From contig MHYJ01000042.1 of assembly GCA_001828445.1 (NCBI GenBank), positions 17,659 through 42,091 of the forward strand: a stretch of 24,433 bases of DNA, written 5' to 3'. A program made the position numbers and the translations under genes. The stretch is from Planctomycetes bacterium RBG_16_43_13 (GTDB taxonomy: Bacteria > Planctomycetota > MHYJ01). The notes beneath the pieces are model-generated. The model ran no database searches and was not told where the DNA came from. It saw only the letters and a list, made by a program, of their open reading frames with translations. Below, in pieces: positions 21,901 through 24,433 of this stretch. Position 1 is the first letter of the stretch, and the number at the start of each line of letters is the position of its first letter.

Positions 21901-23073
21901 TCCCCACTTCCCTTTCCATTCACCGGTACTTGAAAATACCTGAACCCGGTTGTTCCTGGTATCCGCGACATAAATGTTCCCATTGGCGCTATTCCTCGCC
22001 ACTCCCTGGGGTTCCCAGAGCTGTGCCGTGGCAGAACAGCAGCCACCCCATGCAGTCAGAAATGTTCCCGAGCTGTTAAACTTCTGAACACGGTGGTTGC
22101 CTGTGTCCCCCACATAAACATTCCCGACGACATCAACCGTGACTCCTTCCGGAGAGCTGAACTGGCTGTCTCCAGAGCCATTAACCCCCCACTTTGTTAC
22201 AAATATTCCACTACTCGTGAATTTCTGGATCCTATGGTTCGTTGTGTCTGCTACATAGACATTGCTGCCGGCGTCAACCTCTATTCCCCGTGGACTGTTG
22301 AAGGCGCCATTTCCGGCCCCGAGACCTCCCCACTTACTGATGAACGCTCCGGCGCTGTCAAATTTCTGCACCCTGTGGTTATTGGTGTCTGCCACATAGA
22401 CATTCCCGCTACCGTCAACCGCTATACCCTGAGGATATGCGAACTGTCCATCTCCGGCGCCATTCGTCCCCCACTTCGTTACAAATGTCCCGCTACTTGT
22501 AAATTTCTGCACCCGGTGGCTGCCATACTCCACGACATAGACATTACTACTTCCATCTATCGCAATCCCTGCCGGTGAGTTGAATTGACCGTCTCCGGAA
22601 CCGTACGCCCCCCACTTCAGGAGGAAGTTACCCCCGCTGTTAAACTTCTGAATCCTGTGATTGATGTTGTCTACTATATAGATATTACCGCTGCCATCTA
22701 TTGCTACATCCTGAGGGGAATTCAATCTTCCATCCGTACTCCCCAATCCCCCGAAGGTCAATAAAAGAGCGCCGCCACTGGTGTACTTCCGGATCAGGTG
22801 ATTGTTGGTGTCCGCCACGTAGACATTGCCGCTTCCGTCCACCACCATCCCCTGCGGGTAGCTGAGCCCGCCACTGCCAAAGACGTATTGGGGAGAGACT
22901 AACGCATCCGTCATATCAACAGGTGGATGGGATAAGGTATCTGAACCTCCACCCCACGATGTGCCATAATAATACTGCTGCGCGTATACTTTTGGTAAAA
23001 TCAGAAAGGTAAGATAAAAAATAATCCCTAAGATAGAACCATAATAGAAATAATGACTGAATTTTGATCGCAT
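18961..23073 (-). CDS. Giant secreted NHL-repeat protein with TSP3 repeats and a C-terminal beta domain
   Basis: The protein has 1370 aa. ATG 23073 is chosen because GGGGGAGGG lies five bases upstream and a signal peptide (GSILGIIFYLTFLILPKVYAQ) follows. An in-frame start at 23136 would add 21 basic residues. Residues 73-1187 hold 24 NHL repeats of about 47 residues (pattern P-x-G-(I/V)-x-(V/I)-D-G-S-G-N-V-Y-V-A-D-x-x-N-H-R-(I/V)-Q-K-F), enough for four six-bladed propellers. Residues 1188-1242 are thrombospondin type 3 calcium repeats (DSDGDGVPDDLDNC; DQDGDGFGDVCDNC; DTDFDGIGNAC). The last 125 residues form a galactose-binding-like beta domain (ITYTGTWNNYVCGNCSGG; KVYFDGVYKGQIDLY). It has its own sigma-54 promoter. 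Likely a surface or matrix scaffold that binds glycans or proteins. Confidence 0.92.
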   Translation of the reverse strand: MRSKFSHYFYYGSILGIIFYLTFLILPKVYAQQYYYGTSWGGGSDTLSHPPVDMTDALVSPQYVFGSGGLSYPQGMVVDGSGNVYVADTNNHLIRKYTSGGALLLTFGGLGSTDGRLNSPQDVAIDGSGNIYIVDNINHRIQKFNSGGNFLLKWGAYGSGDGQFNSPAGIAIDGSSNVYVVEYGSHRVQKFTSSGTFVTKWGTNGAGDGQFAYPQGIAVDGSGNVYVADTNNHRVQKFDSAGAFISKWGGLGAGNGAFNSPRGIEVDAGSNVYVADTTNHRIQKFTSSGIFVTKWGVNGSGDSQFSSPEGVTVDVVGNVYVGDTGNHRVQKFNSSGTFLTAWGGCCSATAQLWEPQGVARNSANGNIYVADTRNNRVQVFSSTGEWKGKWGSYGSGDGAFNSPTGIAVDGSGNVYVVEYGNHRVQKFSGSGTFLAKWGTNGAGDGQFSYPEGIALDNSGNVYVADTNNHRIQKFNSSGTFLLAWGGNGTSTGRMVSPIGIAVDGGGKVYVAEYGNDRIQIFDTNGQFIDMWGGLGAAVGEFNNPQGVAVDGAGNIFVTDTDNNRIQKFNAYGVFLTSWGGTGSGAGQVNSPQQIIMDGSGNVYVADTLNNRIQSYTGDGLFLGGWGGVSSGSATGRFNYPVGVTVDGSGNVYVADNSNDRVQVFTGTGEHIASWGRSGSAGGEFNGPYGVAVDKEGYVYVVDYGNHRVQKFTNSGGFVSAWGGYGSGDGQFYNPTGIAVDRNGNLYVVDYNNHRIQKFTSTGQFLTAWGSPGSGAGQFDNPIDIAIDGNSNVYVSDRDNHRIQKFTSNGRFLTKWGSFGTGDGSFNGPHGIIVDGGGNVYVDDRSNHRVQKFTSSGVFLLSWGSNGSGDGQFNQPIGIGADAGSNIYVSDYYNHRIQKFDSSGSFLTAWGGCCSGTGQIDRPEGMDMDSSGNLVVADTYNHRIQVFTPEGAYVTKWGSSGSIDGAFNYPVDVAIDGSGNIYVVDNSNHRIQKFDSNGAFLLKWGVNGCANGQFSYPQGVAIDGSGNVYVGDTNCHRVQKFDSSGNFLLAWGSYGSAAGQFIYPQEIAIDGSGNVYVSDTNNHRIQKFDSAGTVITTWGAYGSENGLFNSPRGLDVDSAGNVYVADFNNNRIQKFDGSGMFITTWGGYGSADGEFYHPESLTVDAGGDVYVSDTGNYRIQKFVLFPTDSDGDGVPDDLDNCLLTANADQSDQDGDGFGDVCDNCTIVFNPDQTDTDFDGIGNACETYFEETSPAITYTGTWNNYVCGNCSGGTLKYSGQTNAKLDFTFYGIGVKWIAAKAKQGGIAKVYFDGVYKGQIDLYKPTTAFKEVAGVLYGFSFGQHTVTIEVSGLKNPSATGYLVDADAFEVIMP
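19517..22857 (-). repeat. Array of 24 tandem NHL repeats (about 141 bp each)
   Basis: Each unit codes for one propeller blade. Copies are diverged at DNA level, but some neighbours stay close; for example, blades 3-4 and 8-9 share long near-identical stretches. The repetition keeps many frames open on the opposite strand, and these have no coding character. Confidence 0.9.
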
Positions 23074-23177
23074 TTTAACCCTCCCCCGCATTTGATTAAT
23101 CCTTAATCGAGCCAAAAATGAAGATGTCATTCCCATAAAGTAGGAATCCAGTATCGTGACATGATAGTAATCTATAT

Positions 23178-23193
23178 AGCATGACTAGTGCCA
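23178..23193 (-). promoter_or_regulatory. Sigma-54 (-24/-12) promoter of the NHL gene
   Basis: On the minus strand TGGCACTAGTCATGCT has a perfect -24 element (TGGCAC), exact GG-N10-GC spacing and an ATGCT -12 element. Predicted start near 23168 gives a leader of about 95 bases. Confidence 0.75.
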
Positions 23194-23379
23194 AACAAGA
23201 TATATCTATATAACTCATTGATTTTCCAACACAATATTTGTCTTCACAACGCCCCCCTCTATCTTTCTGTTAAACTTCTTGTCCTAATTCAATGGTTTCT
23301 GGTATGGATTGTAAGATTACTGAAATAGAAACTTCTGGAAAAGGCTTAAAATGCAAAGGATTACGTACGAAGGGTGAAT

Positions 23380-23394
23380 GTTAAATATTTTGAC
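23380..23394. promoter_or_regulatory. Candidate enhancer site, second copy
   Basis: GTTAAA-TAT-TTTGAC shares the 12-base core GTTAAATATTTT with the site at 10125 and is palindromic except for one position. With flanks it reads TGTTAAA-TAT-TTTGACA. Its centre (23387) is 195 bp from the -24 GG (23192) of the NHL promoter. Confidence 0.5.
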
Positions 23395-23408
23395 ACTCTA
23401 CCTAAAGA

Positions 23409-24338
23409 TCATTGATTGATATTGAGGATAACTTCAGCCAGATATTCTTTTTCCATGGGAGAAATTTCATCGCTGCATGCAAGATTCCTGAGCCTTTCAA
23501 AAAACAATATCTTTCTGCCTTTTATTTCCCTGTTTTTTAATGCAATATCCGTAAGATGTGATACTATATTTTCCACAGATGATGAATCAAACGCTGAGTC
23601 ACCCACTTCTTCAGCGTTTAAACTCCCGAGAAAATGTGGCCTTGTACCGTAAGACATCTCCGTACACCTGCATATCTTTTCGAAGACATCAATGGCAGTA
23701 TGACCTTTCCCGGCCCCTGAGACTAAGACCCCTGCCATCTTTCTGTCATCCGCAGTGATAAACTTCTTAATTTCCTTGTATGAATTTATCAAAGATGCAG
23801 TCAGCGCCTGTACGACAAACAATGCCTCATCTATAACTGGATTAATATAATCTTCAAACTGCCTTATAATTACAATGTCTGTTTCTGTTTCTATTAATTT
23901 AAGTACATCAAGCATTAATGACTTTTTTGAATTAGATTTAACGCTGACATCCTCAATAGTCAGATGAGGGGCAAGCAATTTGACGCCGTAAGGTCCGGTA
24001 CACAGTAAATCTGAAGGCTCATATATTTCCTGATAATAGTGTTCAAGAGAAAAGCCGGGAAGAGACATTCCAAGCATGAACGAGATTCCGGGAAACCGTG
24101 AATCCGCGTCAATCAATAATACTTTGATACCCTTTTGTGAAAGTTCTATACCAACTTTGGCACAAAGACTTGCGCCTCTCTGAGGATCAGAAATATCCAC
24201 AATTGAAACCGATTTATACCGGTTCTGTACCGATGACTCATTAAGAATTGAGTGTTCACTTGTATTTGCCTGATTCTGCGAAACAAAATAGTGGGCTATA
24301 TCTTCCAGCCCCCTGCCAAGCCGTTTTGTCTTCTTCAT
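23409..24338 (-). CDS. MinD/ParA-like protein with a degenerate Walker A motif
   Basis: The protein has 309 aa with GAGGG five bases before the ATG. The N-terminal KRLGRGLEDI resembles the short leader found on ParB proteins and some MinD/FleN relatives. The deviant Walker A site, normally KGGVGKT, reads SDPQRGAS (residues 50-57), so both signature lysines are lost. The following helix and the Walker A' strand VLLIDADSRFPGIS (73-86) are kept, as is DIVIIRQFED (in place of the usual DYVIIDTP). The fold is thus likely ParA-like but without ATP hydrolysis. There is no signal peptide or membrane segment. It may act as a non-catalytic partner of another MinD/FlhG or of an EPS tyrosine kinase; that is inference from fold and neighbourhood. 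Confidence 0.7.
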   Translation of the reverse strand: MKKTKRLGRGLEDIAHYFVSQNQANTSEHSILNESSVQNRYKSVSIVDISDPQRGASLCAKVGIELSQKGIKVLLIDADSRFPGISFMLGMSLPGFSLEHYYQEIYEPSDLLCTGPYGVKLLAPHLTIEDVSVKSNSKKSLMLDVLKLIETETDIVIIRQFEDYINPVIDEALFVVQALTASLINSYKEIKKFITADDRKMAGVLVSGAGKGHTAIDVFEKICRCTEMSYGTRPHFLGSLNAEEVGDSAFDSSSVENIVSHLTDIALKNREIKGRKILFFERLRNLACSDEISPMEKEYLAEVILNINQ

Positions 24339-24433
24339 ACGTCCCTCAGTCAGTCTATAATCACTAAGGAATTATACGAACCATATCTGTTTGAGACTAA
24401 ATTGGGATTGCGGGGGTCCTCCTTCCAGTCTCC

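Larger units (their letters stand above)
23074..23408. other. Control region before the NHL gene
   Basis: This 335-base non-coding stretch lies between the MinD-like gene and the NHL gene, both on the minus strand. It holds the sigma-54 promoter at 23178-23193 and the candidate enhancer palindrome at 23380-23394, only 15 bases after the MinD-like stop codon. No terminator for the MinD-like gene is visible. Confidence 0.65.

Noticed and set aside
19969..22578. Several plus-strand frames of 60-160 codons opposite the NHL gene
   Set aside because: They arise because the repeat is periodic in codons and keeps the opposite frames open. The peptides are Cys/Ile/His-rich reflections of the blade sequence.
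19517..22857. Regular DNA repetition resembling a satellite or CRISPR-like array
   Set aside because: The period is about 141 bp, units are diverged and in frame, and the translation gives NHL blades. There are no spacers or short palindromic repeats.

Overview
The window comes from a Gram-negative bacterium of moderate GC content. It joins an exopolysaccharide (EPS) operon to a set of secreted proteins of the PEP-CTERM/exosortase type. Evidence for this includes a Wza-type outer-membrane export lipoprotein, a PEP-CTERM tail, long secreted mosaic proteins (NHL propellers, putative-Ig repeats, cohesin/dockerin, thrombospondin type 3) and sigma-54-type promoters. The style fits deltaproteobacteria, Nitrospirota or similar environmental lineages, but the sequence alone does not name a genus. 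No exosortase, Wzx/Wzy, PrsK/PrsR, tRNA, rRNA, IS element or CRISPR array is visible.

Layout. 1-9864 (minus strand) is a tight operon read right to left. It starts with a 77-aa unknown protein, then an unusual nucleotidyltransferase-phosphoglycosyltransferase fusion (first sugar onto the lipid carrier), a Wza-like export lipoprotein, a NodU-type carbamoyltransferase, two GT4 glycosyltransferases, a GT2 glycosyltransferase with an extra C-terminal domain, a SAM methyltransferase and a FAD oxidoreductase cut by the window edge. Several junctions overlap (GTGA or 25 bp). 9865-10490 is a divergent control region. 10491-18602 (plus strand) carries five secreted proteins: a small unknown, a PEP-CTERM protein, a cohesin/Ig/dockerin protein, a trypsin-fold serine protease and a CBM9-like/LamG-like mosaic that appears truncated. 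18961-23073 (minus) is a 24-blade NHL protein. 23409-24338 (minus) is a MinD/ParA-like protein with a lost P-loop.

Regulation is the most striking aspect. Four GG-N10-GC (sigma-54, -24/-12) promoters can be read directly: two divergent ones between the EPS operon and the secreted-protein genes, one before the protease and one before the NHL protein. A palindromic site with the core GTTAAATATTTT lies with its centre 194-195 bp upstream of three of these four promoters. One copy sits midway between the two divergent promoters and serves both. This looks like the enhancer of a sigma-54 activator that switches on polysaccharide synthesis and its matrix proteins together.

Other points of interest: the NHL protein's seams fall at every sixth repeat (4 x 6 blades), a dockerin gene remnant follows the truncated mosaic gene, and a duplicated domain of unknown function ends the protease.
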